A DNA stretch of 64,000 bases from Siphonodentalium dalli (GCA_032622095.1 CP136063.1:115774723-115838722), one strand, 5' to 3'. Numbered from the stretch's first letter, positions 34,580 through 47,219 are shown. The notes: generated by a model not told the origin, from the sequence alone. Translations and numbers: made by a program.

Positions 34580-37500
34580 TTATCTGGTTATCAGACGAGC
34601 GGCTATTTGTTAAATTGTTACTAAATATTATGTAATTGTTACCGGAACGAAATGTCAAAAGTCTTGTCCTGTAGATTGATGATGATAATGATAATCTAAT
34701 GTTACTTAGACCTTTCAACTTTCTGCCTAATCGCTCCACATTGACTGTAACACATGAACTTATTCCCTTTCCAAGTTGAGCTACAGTGTCATTGACACTT
34801 TCAATTTCGAAATTAAAAATTGTGATAAAACATGGGTACCAGCAGCCATTTTGGATTTCAAATTTGAATCTATTGGCACACCATGCAGCCTGCATTTATT
34901 AGAGAATTGTTTTGAACATTTACAGGTATGTTTAGGGTCACATTTCGATGGGAGCTATTGAAATTGAAAAGATTTTTATATGAAAAACATGGCTTTGCAC
35001 GACTAAATCCTTTGGCACACCCTACAGACAACATCCCTGATGATAAGATTGTCACCAAACATTATATGGGTATTTTGGGTGACCACTAGATGAGAGCCAT
35101 AAAGGTTTTTTTTTCTTCAAATTTCATTGGAAAAACATTGCTGCCAGTGGCCATCTTGGATTTTACTCTTTGTATGACTAAATACTTTGGTACACCCTAC
35201 AGACCACATTCCTTGTTCGATCGTCACTAAACTTCACAATGATCTTCGGGATGACCACAAGGTGGGAGTTATATAATTTTTCCGAATTTCATTTCAAACA
35301 ATGGCCACAGACAGCTATTTTGGATTTTCCTCTTTGCATGACTAATCTTTCACCTAGACTCCTACAGACCACATCCTTCTACTGATCATATTGATCTTCT
35401 GGGTGGCCACTAGATGGGAGCTATCAATGTTTTGAATTTCATTGGAACACATGGCCACCAGCAGCCATCTTGGATTTTACTTTCTATATAATATGCCGAT
35501 TATTTTGGTTTCCGTTTGATAACTTTAGTTCAGTTGTCTGATTGTTCATAAATTTGGTATATGGATTACCCACATGAAAATATAGGGTTTGGTCCACCAT
35601 TACCGGAGTTATGACCTGTGTTGATTTAGAATTGCTAATTATATTTGAATGACTCACACAGTCAGTTGGAAGCAAAGTTTTGTTCCCACTATCAAATTTT
35701 TCATTTATAAAAAAGCCACTGGTCAAATAAAGCCCCCTTATTTATGGGACATGTGACCTAGCTTCCTTTTATTTGTTGTTCAAAAGTCTATAATTATTAA
35801 TCCCTCACTTTCCATGTTAATGAATTTGTTTTTGCACATTTCTTACTATTAAATTATGACTGATATTTATTGTTCAATATCCCTAGAATAGCACTCCTTG
35901 TTTGTATCACCATGCATGCTTTGTTTATATTTTATAAAAGCACTTTTGAGACATTATAAATGTTATGCGTACATTGTCAGAAAGTTTTGTTATATTCTGT
36001 AGCAGAGGCATTATAATTCTAATATATCCTTGCTTATTCCCCACTGATTTATCTTTCCCTCAATATTTTTAGCCTGCTAAGCTCTCATTACCATTTGCTA
36101 ACCATGAATTTGATTCCAGTTATTTTTGTAATTTCTGTTAGTTTGACTCATATTTTAACCAGTTGAGCACCTTGATTCATGCACACTAATATGTATAGTC
36201 CGGGAGCTAATAGGGGTACCCTTGCACCCCCCCTGGGACTTAACTTCACCCCACTCATTTTGTTCCTTATTATGTCCTTCAACTTCTAAGCAATGTTAAC
36301 AAGAAAAAAAAGTGGCCGCGTAGACTTCAGACAAGATGGCGTCCATCATGGCCGCCGTTTTTCAGACCTGACCCTAAGTCAGTTTTATGCAAATTATAGT
36401 GGGAAAATCTAGTAAAATGTATACAAATGTTATATTTTCGTAAAGCTAAGACATAATAAAACTTTTTTGGGCCAAAATTGAAACTCACCATCCAAGATGG
36501 CCGCCAAAATGGCCGCCGGAAGTTGAAAATATGACATTTTTTCACAAATATCTTCTAGATCAAATCATTCTGTTTGGAACTGGTTGAGTAATATGACTTT
36601 ATTTTGTGTTTTGTATATTAACTGATCATTGGAGCAATTAAATATGCAATTAATAGGGTCCTAGCCCCTTCCGATTCCGCAAAAATTCTATTTTACAGAA
36701 TGCGGTATAAAATTTCACAAAAAATCACAATTGGGATTCTAGTCATATTTTAACAAGAAATGAACATAACTTTGTAATGCAAGTGAGGCATATCATTACC
36801 TATGAATATTCCAAATCACTGGAACCTAAATTCTTAATTTGGCTCAAAATGGCTGCCAATATGACCGACAAAATATGGAAAATGGTAAATATTACACCAG
36901 CGTGTCCTTCAATCGCTTACAAGTTGTGGTTGGTGTATAAAATTGACTATTCTGCATTCTATACATTGAATACTAACATGTCTGATGCGCCATGGTTAAT
37001 TGTTACTATTGTCACCACTGACATCGTCAGAAATATTGGACTTTTCTCTCAAAAACTTGACATAAATATTGGCAAACATTCACTTTTCAGGTTTGGACCA
37101 TTTTTTCAGGTAAAATATAACTATCTTTGGATTGAAAGGTGTTTATTGTTTTGGTCTATTTTAAATGTGTCACACTACAGTGTTTATAGACCAAATTGCT
37201 CAAGATGGCTTCCAAAATGGCAACCAAATTTGTAAAATGTAAATTTTTTACATATATCCCGAATATTCTCTGCATTATCCGAAAAGGTAGCAAATTGTGA
37301 CTCACTGGGTTATTATACGTGTTAGTTAATTAACTGACAACTACATGTTATATTCTGGTTGTCCCAGTTCCGTATGGGCATGCCAATTTCATTTTAAAGT
37401 ATCTAATTTTGCCGAGAACCTCTTTTGTGATTTTGGCCATATTTATTGAAAGGAAAAGGGCAGAACTTTGAGACAGAACTGAGATGGACCATAATCTTTG

Positions 37501-38098
37501 GCTATTCTGGTCCAATGATAAAAAAAATGTCAACAGGATACAGTGTGTATGCCACGATCGTAGCCAGGGAGTTACTCTATGATCATATGTGGGGTGAATA
37601 GGTATACAGGGAGTTATTGTATGTCATGACTGATGTGTGTAGGTATACAATGAGTGACTATATGGTTATGAGTGGGTTGTCCATGGTAAGATGCATCTAG
37701 GTATACAGGGAGATGTCATGGTCAGGTGTGAGGTGAATCCGTATGCATGGAGTGACTGTATGGTGTATGATTGTGTATATCCACTACGGGTGCACCCGGT
37801 GTGCCTGTATGTGCATTGGTGTGGTGTATGGATATAGCTACATGGTCATCTATGTGTTGATTATATATATATATGGAGTGACTGTAAGGTCATGGGTGGG
37901 ATGTACATGTGTTGTCTGTATGATCATGGATGGGGTGTGTGGATATATATAGGGAGTGATTTTATGATTACGGGTAATGTGTATAGGTATACATGGAATG
38001 ACTGTACGGTCATGATTGAATATGAATACCTGGAGTAAACTGGTGGACATTATCGGGTATATAGGGACTGTGGGTATATAGGGAGTGTCCTTGTGGTA

Positions 38099-39049
38099 CT
38101 CTCCCCTGCCTAATAATAGTGATGGCCAAATAATAGTGATGGTGCACATTTTCGGGTGTTATTAATAATAGTGATGGTGCCAAATAATAGTGATGGCGCA
38201 CAATGATGGCATTTTACCATATTTCTACTATAAATGAAGCAGAATGTAGGCCTTAATTAATTTGGCATTGTTGGGCAAGTTCCCATGCATGCAAGTTGTT
38301 CTCATTGGCTCCTTTAATAATGACAGTAAGTAATTTGGTAACAGTACCAGTCTGAGTAAGGTAAAGTACTGTGGTGATTGTAGCCAGGTTGGGTGGAAGC
38401 AGGCACGGCTTTCTCAAAATCACAGCGAGGCTGCCAAGGAGGCCTCGCTAAATAATTTGCACACAGAAGCTACTGCGGTGTCGTAACTTTCCATTTATAG
38501 CCAAAACCAGTCACGCATGTGTGCACACGACTCACAGCTTCTGTGTCTTCATGATAGCGCATAATTGGGTCACGATAACAGTATTGTTTGGAGAAGTCGG
38601 CCACGTCAAGTTAAATTAGTTCATCAGTTGTCACTCAGATTAGTTTCACTGATTATTTTATAATATAAGCCTGGTGATGTGATTTTAGCATTAAGTCCCG
38701 TTTTGATAGTAGAAGTCGGTTCCGTCCCAACGATAATTAGTTGTCACTGTGTGATTATAAGCTTTGATGAGTTGTAATTAACTGCGATAATCCGTCTGTT
38801 TATACACGGACATCATGATCTAGAGGCCTAAATCCTGTTAGGAATGAGATTCTCCCACATTCCTGTCAACTTGTCAAGTGCACTTCTATTTTTTTTAGTG
38901 AGCTGCACGTTTTTTCTAACTTTTTGACTGAAAATTCCGCGACTTTGCAAGAACTTTAAATAATCGTGATGGCGCCTAATAATCGTGATGCTGTCGTATT
39001 TTTCTTTAAATAAATAAACGTGACGTCACGTTTATTTGGCAGGAGAGAG
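38099..39049. mobile_element. 951-bp TA-flanked MITE with CTCTCCCCTGCC ends
   Basis: TIRs CTCTCCCCTGCC and GGCAGGAGAGAG differ at one base and are flanked by TA (38097-38098, 39050-39051), interrupting the minisatellite. Just inside both ends are tandem AATAATAGTGATGG / AATAATCGTGATGG units. Near the right end is the palindrome AAACGTGACGTCACGTTT (39016-39033), which contains the CRE core TGACGTCA. No transposase frame. Confidence 0.8.
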
Positions 39050-40215
39050 TAACGGGTGGGATGTATATTTATATATCTCTTGGATGTATTATCATTGGTG
39101 GGTGTATAGGGCTTAGCTGTATTATCATGGATGGCGTGCATGATTATACAGTGAATTGCTGAATTGTCATGTGTGAGGTGTATATGCAAGTAAGGATTGT
39201 TTTAGTGGTTGTGTGTGTGAGTTTTTTGTATATCTGGAAGGGCTGAATGGCCATTAGTGAGGTTTACATGTATACCTGGAGTGAATCTATGGCCTAGGGT
39301 GGGCTGAAAATGTATATCGACTGGTTATATGACTATGTGTGTCGAATAGGTATACAGGTAGTGACTGTATGGTTGATGGTGAGATGGGTACATGTAGGTA
39401 TACAAGTAGTGACTGTATGATCATACATGTAATGAACATCTATACGGGGGTGACTAAATGGTCATGTGTCAGGCGTATGAGTATACCTGGTGTTCCTGTT
39501 TGGTGACTCGTGGCGGTGTGGTTATGTGTAGGTTATACCAGTATACACACGTGTTGCTTTATTGTCATGGGCGAGGGATATGTGTATATAGCGAGTGGCT
39601 ATATGACCATGGATGAGGTGCATATGCATACATGGAGTGACTATACTGATGTGGCTGGGGTGTATTAGTATATCTTGGGTGGCTATTCGGCTATGGTGTG
39701 ACAAATATGGATACAGGGAGTGACATGGCCAATGTTGAGGTGAATATGTATACAAGGATTGACCATGATCATGTATGAATGTTTGGAATAGGTACACACG
39801 GGGTGACTGTATGACCATAGGTCAGGTGAAGGAGTATACCAGGTGACATGGGTGACGGTGTGTGTATGAAGCGAGTGGCTATATGGCCATTGGTGAGGTG
39901 CATATGTATACCGGAGTGACTTTATGGTCGTTGTTGTGGTGTTGATGTATATATTGATTGTATATTTGACCATGCGTTTGGAGAATAGGTATACAGGGGA
40001 TGACCTTACGGCCAATGATGAGATGAATGGGTATAAAAGGAGTGACTATATGGTTATGGGTCATGTTTAGGAGTATACCCGGTGTGTCTGCATTATGACG
40101 CGTGGCTGTATGGTCATCCGTGGTCATGGGTCAGGTGTACATGTATACAGTGGGTCACTATATTGTTGTGTCTGTGGTGTTTATATATATATATAATGAC
40201 TGTGTGATAATGGGT

Positions 40216-40308
40216 GGCTATCGTTTTCCACGATATGACTCTCTGACATGACCTCTCTATTGATTAACATATCCTTGAGTTATTGTGGAAAGCGATAGCC
40301 ACCCAAGG
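40216..40308. repeat. Hairpin tip of the foldback element
   Basis: GTGGCTATCGTTTTCCAC and the near-complement GTGGAAAGCGATAGCCAC flank a non-repetitive loop of about 53 bases. Minisatellite orientation reverses across it. Confidence 0.8.
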
Positions 40309-43085
40309 TACAAATGTACAACCCACCCATTACCCCAGTCACTCCATATGTACATAAACACCACACAAATGACAACATAGTCACCCACTTTATACACGTA
40401 CACCTGATCATACAGCCATACTTGGTTGTACCCGTACATACCACAAATGACGATACATCGACGAGTCACCATGCATGAACACCAGATATACACCTACACC
40501 CGACACATGACCATATATTCACTCTATGTATACATATTCACTACATTCACGATCATACAGTCACTCATTGTATACATATTCACCTCACCATGGACCATAC
40601 AGCCACTACATGTATACCTATTCGTCATACCCATGACCAAAGAATCAATCCAGGTATACATATGCACATCACCAATGGTGAGCCAGATATACCAATACCC
40701 GCACATACGACCACTCATAAGTTCCATAATTGCCATACTCATACACGCCATCCATGATCATACATCTACTCCCCATACACCACCAATGATAACACATCCA
40801 CAACATATATAAATATACATCCCACTGTTACAAACAGGGCACTCCCTATATACCCACACATCATTCATGACCATACAATAACTCCCTGTATACCTATTAT
40901 CCTCATCTATGATCATAGAGTAAATCCCTGGATGCCATTTTGGCTTCCACCCTGTATCCAGTTGATAAATTTTATGATAATGGGCCAGAATACCCACATA
41001 TCATGGTTCATCTCAGTTCCGTCTCAAAGTTCTGCCAATTTCCTTTCAATAATATGGCCAGAATCACAAAATAGGTTCTCTGCAAAATTCCATACTGCAA
41101 CTTTAAAATGAATTTGTTATGCCCCATACAGAACTGGGACAAACATAATAGAACGTAGTTGTCAGTTAATTAACTAACAGGTACAATAACCAAGTGAGTC
41201 ACAATTTGCTACCTTTTTCGGATAACGCAGAGAATAATGTTCGGCATATGTTAACTTTTAACTTTTTACAAATTTGGTTGCCATTTTGGAAGCCATCTTG
41301 AGCAATATAGTCTATAAACACCGTAGTGTGACACATGTAAGATAGTCCAAAACAATAAACACCTTTGATACCAAAGATAGTTGCATTTTACTTGAACAAA
41401 TGGTCGAGTCTGAAAAGTGAATTTTTGCCGATATTTATGTCAAGTTTGTGAGAGATAAATCCAAATTTCTGGTGATGTCAGTGGTGACAATAGTAAAAAT
41501 GATCCATGGTGCACCAGACATGTTAGTATACAATGTATAGAATACAGATTAGCCAATTGTATACATCAACCACAACTTGTAAGCGATTGCAGGACACCCT
41601 GGGGCAATATTTACCAATTTCCATATTTTGGCGGCCATTTTCGCCGCCATTTTAAGCCAAGGTAAGATATTTGGTTCCAGAGAGTTGGAATATTCATAGG
41701 TAATGATATGCCTCACTTACATTACAATGTTCTTTTCATTTCTTGTTAAAATATGACTAGAATCCCAATTGTGATTTTTTGTAAAATTTTGTACCGCGTT
41801 CTGTAAAATAGTATTTTTGAGGGGTCGGAAGGGGCTAGGACCCTATTAATTGCATATTTAATTGCTCCAATGATCAGTTAATATACAAAATACAAAATAA
41901 AGTCATATTACTCAACCAGTTCCAAACAGAATGAATTGATCTAGAAGATATTTGTGAAAAAATGTCATATTTTCAACTTCCGGCGGCCATTTTGGCGGCC
42001 ATCTTGGATGGTGAGTTTCAATTTTGGCCCAAAAAAGTGTCATTGTGTCTTAGCTTTACGAAAATATAAACATTTGTATACATTTTACTAGATTTTCCCG
42101 CTATAATTTGCATAAAACTGACTTAGGGTCTTGTCTGAAAAACGGCGGCCATGATGGACGCCATCTTGTCTGGAGTCTACGCGGCCACTTTTTTTTCTTG
42201 TTAACATTGCTTAAAAGTTGAAGGACATTATAAGGAACAAAATGAGTGGGGTGAAGTTAAGTCCCAGGGGGGGTGCAAGGGTACCCCTATTAGCTCCCGG
42301 ACTAGTAGTGTTCTAGGTCTGTATGTTTTAAGATTTCTTATATATATTTAGTCTTTGTTATAAATATAGTATTTTGAACACTAAGTGAGATTGCAAAGCT
42401 TTTTTGCCTCTGTTTTATTAGGAAAAAACAAATCTATTTTATATTCATGAAACTTCTTGTACTGACAAGACTATTCCGTTTTGTTCAATTATAATTTTGT
42501 TTAGTTTTGTGAAGAACCCTTGTCTCCCCCCCCCCCCCCCCCCCCAATTTATTTCAGTAATCATTTTCAGAACTTTTTATGTTAAACGGACATGGCTTGT
42601 TTTAACATTCAAAAATAAGTATACCGATATATAAATTGGTAGTAGGGATATATAGGTCGATAAATACATGAAATATCTGTAATGAAGTCATAGCAATTCT
42701 CAAGCTGTTTTCAATTTTTTGCACAGATGTGAGACAATTGATCTTTATTCTCACCATATATGAGGAACAGAATAACAATGAACATTCCTTGTTTCATGCT
42801 GAAGAAATATAGTAACCCAACTTTTATAAATTCTATGACATGAATAAGTCTTTCCCTGGATGTAAATTCGGTATAAGATTATTTCACATATTAACAACCT
42901 ATCTTGGTCCATTGGACCGGGCCAGATTGTGACAAAAGCGAACATTACTAGGTATAACTTGGGGCTCTTCAATTAAATTGGGCAAAACATTGTTTGATGA
43001 ATTAAGTACCCATTTCTTGCAATCCAATGTTGGGAGCTACATTTATTACATTGTATTATCTAAATGAATTTGTTCTTCATTCCAG

Positions 43086-44179
43086 TTCTGTATATGGGAC
43101 CAGATATGGAACAGAAATCAGCTCTCGATAGTGAGGAAGAATCACTTCTATCATTGGCTTCTACTAGTAATGACATACCGGATGTAAATGTAGATACTAC
43201 AAGTCAATCAAAAAAAGCAAAGAAGAAAAAGAAAAAGAAAAAAAAGAAGGCAAAAGGAGATTCACAAGAAAAAGAAATTGGTGCGTCAGATGAGACTCTG
43301 TGTAAGACAGATCTACTAAAAGCAGAATGTCAACCTGAATTAAGTGACGATGCAAAATGTCTGTTATCCAAAGAAATTGATGACATAGCAGACCTAAAAG
43401 AAGCAGAAAGTCAATCTGAAATAGGGGTTGATGCGAAAGATCTGGTATCCAAAGAAACTGATAATATAGCAGACACGAATGATGCTCAAGGTCAAATAAT
43501 TCCAAGCGATAGAGCTGGATTTGAAGGTGGAAAACGTACCAGTCCAGCAGGTTCCAAACGGAAAACTTCAATTAATGGCAAAGATGAGAATATAATTGAA
43601 AATTCACATACTTCAACAAAGAATGAAAATGGAAGCACTGGAGAGAAACAATGCAAACTTGATGCTACTGTTTGTGAACAAATTGTTGAACAGAAAGGAG
43701 GAGTAATTCACAATCAGTCTGATGCGTTAACACAGAAATCACAGGAGGTAGACCAAACAGCGGAATTTGTATTTGGAGATGGGTCGAAACACAAGGTTGA
43801 TGTGGAGCAACAATCAGAAAAAATAGTTTATCCCCCTGCAGAATCATCATTGTTTTCTGTTGAACCAAAGCATCAAAATGACTCATCTAAACAGGCTAAT
43901 ATTAACATGGATAGTTGGTCAATTATAAATACAGCACGTGACTCAAATTCTGTTACCGATATTGTTTGCAGTGCTACTTCTGAAGGGGATGGGTCCAGTG
44001 TTGATGGAACTGACATAGATCTGGCATCAAAGGCAGAAGACAAACTAAAAGAGAAGACCAATAGGACATCAAGCAGTGACAGAAAAAACAACAATATGCC
44101 TGTGTCCAATGAGAAAACCAAGAAACCTGGCAAAAAATCTGGAAAGAAGAAGAACGATAAAGATGAGTCAAATAAACAG
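43086..44179 (+). CDS. rnf213: RNF213-like exon: lysine-rich, low-complexity region
   Basis: Acceptor CATTCCAG ends at 43085 and the donor ACAG/GTTTGT is at 44179. The entering phase 1 joins the previous exon to give a valine codon, and the exon leaves in phase 0. It encodes residues of about 113-477: acidic and serine-rich, with an almost pure lysine run at about 155-169 (KKAKKKKKKKKKKAK), a 27-residue tandem duplication at about 191-244, and a second basic stretch near the end (KKPGKKSGKKKNDKD). Vertebrate RNF213 has a similar KKKKRKKKKK run between its zinc ribbon and CBM20 domain. The region is expected to be disordered. The frame runs 50 codons past the donor before a stop, so the donor is chosen from the splice consensus and the phase match. 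Confidence 0.8.
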
Positions 44180-44339
44180 GTTTGTATATCTAATTCACAC
44201 CGGGGTGGTGGACATGAACAAAATTATGTAAAGCCGCTTTTTGTCTCATTTTGTGTTGAAAAGCATCGGGAACAACTTATCCCAAAATACGCTTGGGGGG
44301 AAACTTTGTTATCCAAGATGGCTTCCGACATGGTTTTTA

Positions 44340-44580
44340 TGTTTCCCCATACCATAGTATGGTAAACATAGTGTCGATGTCCGGATTGACCACTCGTCAT
44401 TCGTCTGTCCATCAGTCGCTGTCTGTCTGTCTGTTTGTCCTTAGACTATTTATGCATGGCGCGATAACTCAAACATTTTCTATCTGATTGGAACCAAATT
44501 TTTTTTTATAAATTTCTGAGCCCAAAAGACAGAATATGGGTTTGATCCGACTATTTTTAACTGAGTTATGACCCTTTTTG
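44340..44580 (+). repeat. GTCC-type dispersed element, family A
   Basis: CCCCATACCATAGTATGGTA head, GTCTGTCCATCAGTCGCTGTC, then TGATTGGAACCAAATTTTTT and ATATGGGTTTGATCCGACT. Confidence 0.7.
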
Positions 44581-44935
44581 TCCGCCGACCCAACGGGTTC
44601 GGAGGACTATTATAATCAGCACGTATGTGCTTCCGTCCGTCCGTCCCGAATTTGTTAATGTCATAACTTGGACAAATATCAAAGGATTTCAAAGGTTTTT
44701 GGTATATTCGTTCCCATGACCAGTACCTAAAATGAGTTTTCGCAAGCCAGGCTTTTTGACAAAATCCCACCTCTTGTTTAGCACATACTGAGAACGCAAA
44801 CCTTATTGAGAATGCACTTCCCCAACTGCACAATTCGGCGGGGGATACCGCCGTCTGTGACTGCTTGTTGTTATTTGTCTGTCTGCCTGTCTGTCTGTTG
44901 TCCATCCATCTGTTCTTTCGCTTTTGGTTTCCGGA
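44581..44935 (+). repeat. GTCC-type element with CCGCCGACCCAACGGGTTCGG head
   Basis: The stem head CCGCCGACCC/GGGTTCGGAGG is followed by CGTCCGTCCGTCCCGAA. A second, inverted CGGCGGG-type segment with GTCTGCCTGTCTGTCTG lies at 44837-44910, suggesting a second copy or partner end. Confidence 0.55.
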
Positions 44936-45010
44936 TGATAACTTTAGATGGTCTCAACTGAATGGAATGGTGCTGGTACTGTTAAATTTGTTTTTCCTAT
45001 TTTTCTTCAG

Positions 45011-45048
45011 GAGATGCAAGGAAAGAACCAACAGGCAGCAATGAACAA
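45011..45048 (+). CDS. rnf213: RNF213-like 38-bp micro-exon
   Basis: Bounded by TTTTCTTCAG and a GTTAGTATG donor. It enters in phase 0 and leaves in phase 2, and encodes EMQGKNQQAAMN plus two bases of a lysine codon completed by the first base of the next exon. The phase fit on both sides is the main support, since 12 residues are too few for homology. Confidence 0.6.
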
Positions 45049-45654
45049 GTTAGTATGAGGGCCAATGTATAGGATCAGTGAGCTTGCTACAGACCATGGC
45101 TGTTATTTTATTTTGAGGTTTTCAATAACGCTTTTTGTGTCATCGCATGTCCTGATTCGAAAAAACAAAATATAAAAAATCTGTTGCCTTGCAATGTTTG
45201 ACACATTGACATATTACTTTTGTAAAATAGAACTGTGATATTTCCATGGCTTTTCAACCTTCTGAAGCGAAAATGTTTATTTGAACCACTCTTTAATCAC
45301 TGAAAACGGGATATCTCACATGTAATGTCGACAAAAAGTTCTTTTCGTGCAGTTTATTTTTTTGGTGATCTGAATTACATTGGAGATACCCATACCATAT
45401 TTCGTTGGATATTTAGGGATTCGATCATGAAAACAGTTTGTTGAAACAGCAAGCCAGCTCAAATCCTTGAAAATCCATTTTAATTGAGTATGATTATCTC
45501 CTAATCGTAAGAGTTATTTCAGCTTGAGTGTAAAAACATGAATGTGACGCACATGTCTGTAATCTTTAATACCAATGTGACTGCTTTGAGACCGAGTTGG
45601 GTGGACTATTAAAGTTTGTTTATTTTCTTAAAAGCTGCTACCCAATCTTAAACC

Positions 45655-45785
45655 TTTCTATACTAAATGCTAATTCATTGATGAGTAGTTGCCTTAGGAA
45701 ATTTTCCGTTAATAAGTTCAAAACTATTTCATTTGTTGAACTTTTTATCCAAACATTTCCCTCCAATAAATAGGATTCCTTATGT
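45655..45785. repeat. Diverged hairpin related to 27120-27175
   Basis: Shares CTATACTAAATGC, CCTTAGGAAA, TAATAAGTTCAA and TAGGATTCCT with the copy near 27080-27190, but the stem is degraded. Confidence 0.5.
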
Positions 45786-47219
45786 ATTTATTATGAGCTG
45801 AGGGCTCCAACCATCCATTCATTCAACTGGCTGTCCATCTGTCTGTCCATCCGAACATCAGGGTTGGTGTTGGATGAAAATTTTCTCTTGCCAAAATTTT
45901 TGCCAAATGAAAACTTTTTTTTGCCAAATTAAAAATATATTTGCCAAATTTAATTGCGCGTATAATTGGGGAAATTATCGTGATTTTTATCTTTGTTAAA
46001 AACTAACCACAGGCACAGGTAAAATGAGCTAATAGAAAAGCAAGTTAGAGTTATTAATAAATATCAAAGTAGCAATAAATATCTGGGCGACACCTGCCTG
46101 GAAACTACGTTTAAAGTCGCCATCGCGAAGTTCATATTTTACCCATTTCCCCGCTTATTAGACCAACAGAGTCGTTCTGAGAACGAAATTAATCGTCCCA
46201 AGATTAGCCGCTATCGATTCGCATTCCAGGAAACCCCCCTGGCATGCGCACAGCAGTAAACGCGAATTGCAGATTGGGTGTAATTTATTTTTGACCCGTG
46301 ACGTCATTAATCACCTTGCGGCATTCTGTTGACATTGTGTTATCGAAATCGGTTTCTGCGTGGTTTTGTTTTAGTTCACAAACATGTTTCGTTTTCGTTG
46401 GAAATCGTGAATTCGGAATGTATTTATGTGTGTAATAAAATATTGAATAATACGACATGAATTATTCGCGTGGCCAAAAAACTCCGGAGTAAATTCGTAC
46501 ATATTTGGACGAAGTTCATGTGTCACTGTGACTGTCAGAATAGGACCACAGCAGATCATGCCATGAATCTCTACTCCCGTGCCGCTGGAGTAGGTATTCG
46601 TGGCATGATCTACATGTAGGTCCACGGGAACTTCGAAATTTATTAACTTTCAACCTATTGTTGATATGAAATGCATGGGATACGTGACCGCTTTCGCAGA
46701 TTTCTGCTTTCAAGTCCCACAAGAAGAGTACTAATTACGTTTCTGGCTGAACTATCAGAAGGGCTTCTTGGGTGGCTATGCTGTCTACGTATCTGCATGT
46801 ATCATCTTTGTGAAAATGATTTTAATATGATCAAACAGTGAAATACAGATCTATACAGTATACCATGGCTTCTTCCATTCGTTGAGTTGAAAAAGTAAAT
46901 ACTGGAGTGTTATTACGCTAAATAATATAATATCTATGTTCAGGGTAAACACACCAGCCCCTCCCAAAATGTGCCGCATCCTCAGCATTGTATGGGGTTC
47001 AAGTTTGTTTTTCCAATTTTCCTCTGACTCGTTTTTTATTTATTATAATATACAAAAATGTGACAACAATAACGACCATAAAAAACGTTTGCTTTAAAAA
47101 TAGTGAACCAAAATCATTATTTTATCATTTTATGCAGATTAGTTCCATACATCACCTTCTCAGGAGAAGTCTATTTCTTGCCATTTCATGACTATAAAGC
47201 AAAATAATCAATAAAACCC

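Larger units (their letters stand above)
34076..35490 (+). repeat. Family B repeat, diverged copy
   Basis: Head TTAGCTCAACTTTATTTTGT plus GTTTGAGCTATTGC, GTCCGTCCG, then monomers marked by CCTTTGGCACACCCTACAG and AACATGGCCGCCAGCAGCCA at intervals of about 160-200 bp. It is interrupted at 34359-34790 by a second GTCC-type element and a LINE tail. It is far more diverged than the array at 8431-10363. Confidence 0.7.
37570..40910. repeat. Inverted minisatellite arms (unit about 45 bp)
   Basis: From 37570 to about 40215 imperfect units of roughly 43-58 bp built on AGGTATACAGGGAGTGACTG and TATGGTCATGGGTG run on the + strand. From about 40310 to 40910 the same unit runs in reverse complement (ACTCCCTGTATACCTAT). 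The reading frames across it (VIQSP..., HIHLTHD...) are repeat artefacts. Confidence 0.85.
36196..42304. mobile_element. Giant 6.1-kb foldback element (family TAGTCC), copy 2
   Basis: Begins TAGTCCGGGAGCTAATAGG and ends with the complement CCTATTAGCTCCCGGACTA, flanked by GTA on both sides (36193-36195 and 42305-42307). The first 150 bp (CACCCCCCC, ACTTAACTTCACCCCACT, AAAAAAGTGGCCGC, AGACAAGATGGCGTCCATCA) match copy 1. The outer arms, 36196-37560 and 40920-42304, pair closely. The inner arms are minisatellite in opposite orientations, and the tip is a hairpin at 40216-40308. The left inner arm is longer than the right and holds the 951-bp MITE. A 152-codon frame at 36777-37235 lies in an arm and is judged a shadow. 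No transposase recognised. It lies in an intron of the RNF213-like gene. Confidence 0.9.
30295..43085 (+). other. Intron of the RNF213-like gene (12.8 kb)
   Basis: Bounded by GT at 30295 and a TTCATTCCAG acceptor ending at 43085. It contains a family A repeat, a hAT element, family B repeats with a LINE tail, and the 6.1-kb foldback element. The stretches 32253-34075, 35490-36192 and 42308-43085 show nothing beyond a 19-base C run near 42527 and diverged repeats. An additional small exon cannot be excluded, but none is needed because the phases match. Confidence 0.6.
44180..45010 (+). other. Short intron of the RNF213-like gene
   Basis: 831 bp between GTTTGT and TTCTTCAG. It is filled almost entirely by two GTCC-type repeats. 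Confidence 0.7.

Noticed and set aside
36777-37235. 152-codon ORF, the second longest frame of the window outside the LINE and the RNF213-like exon
   Set aside because: It lies wholly within an arm of the second foldback element, includes the repeated ATGGC block, and has no recognisable domain.
38099-39049. The 951-bp insert considered as the loop of the foldback element
   Set aside because: It has its own TIRs and TA flanks and interrupts the minisatellite on one side only; the real tip is the hairpin at 40216-40308.
38956-40812. Several 75-128-codon ORFs rich in His, Tyr and Ile
   Set aside because: All are translations of the GTATACAGGGAGTGACTG minisatellite in one orientation or the other.
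44180-44365. Continuation of the long coding frame beyond the donor at 44179
   Set aside because: The frame runs on for about 60 codons into a family A repeat; the GTTTGT donor and the phase fit with the micro-exon are the better explanation.
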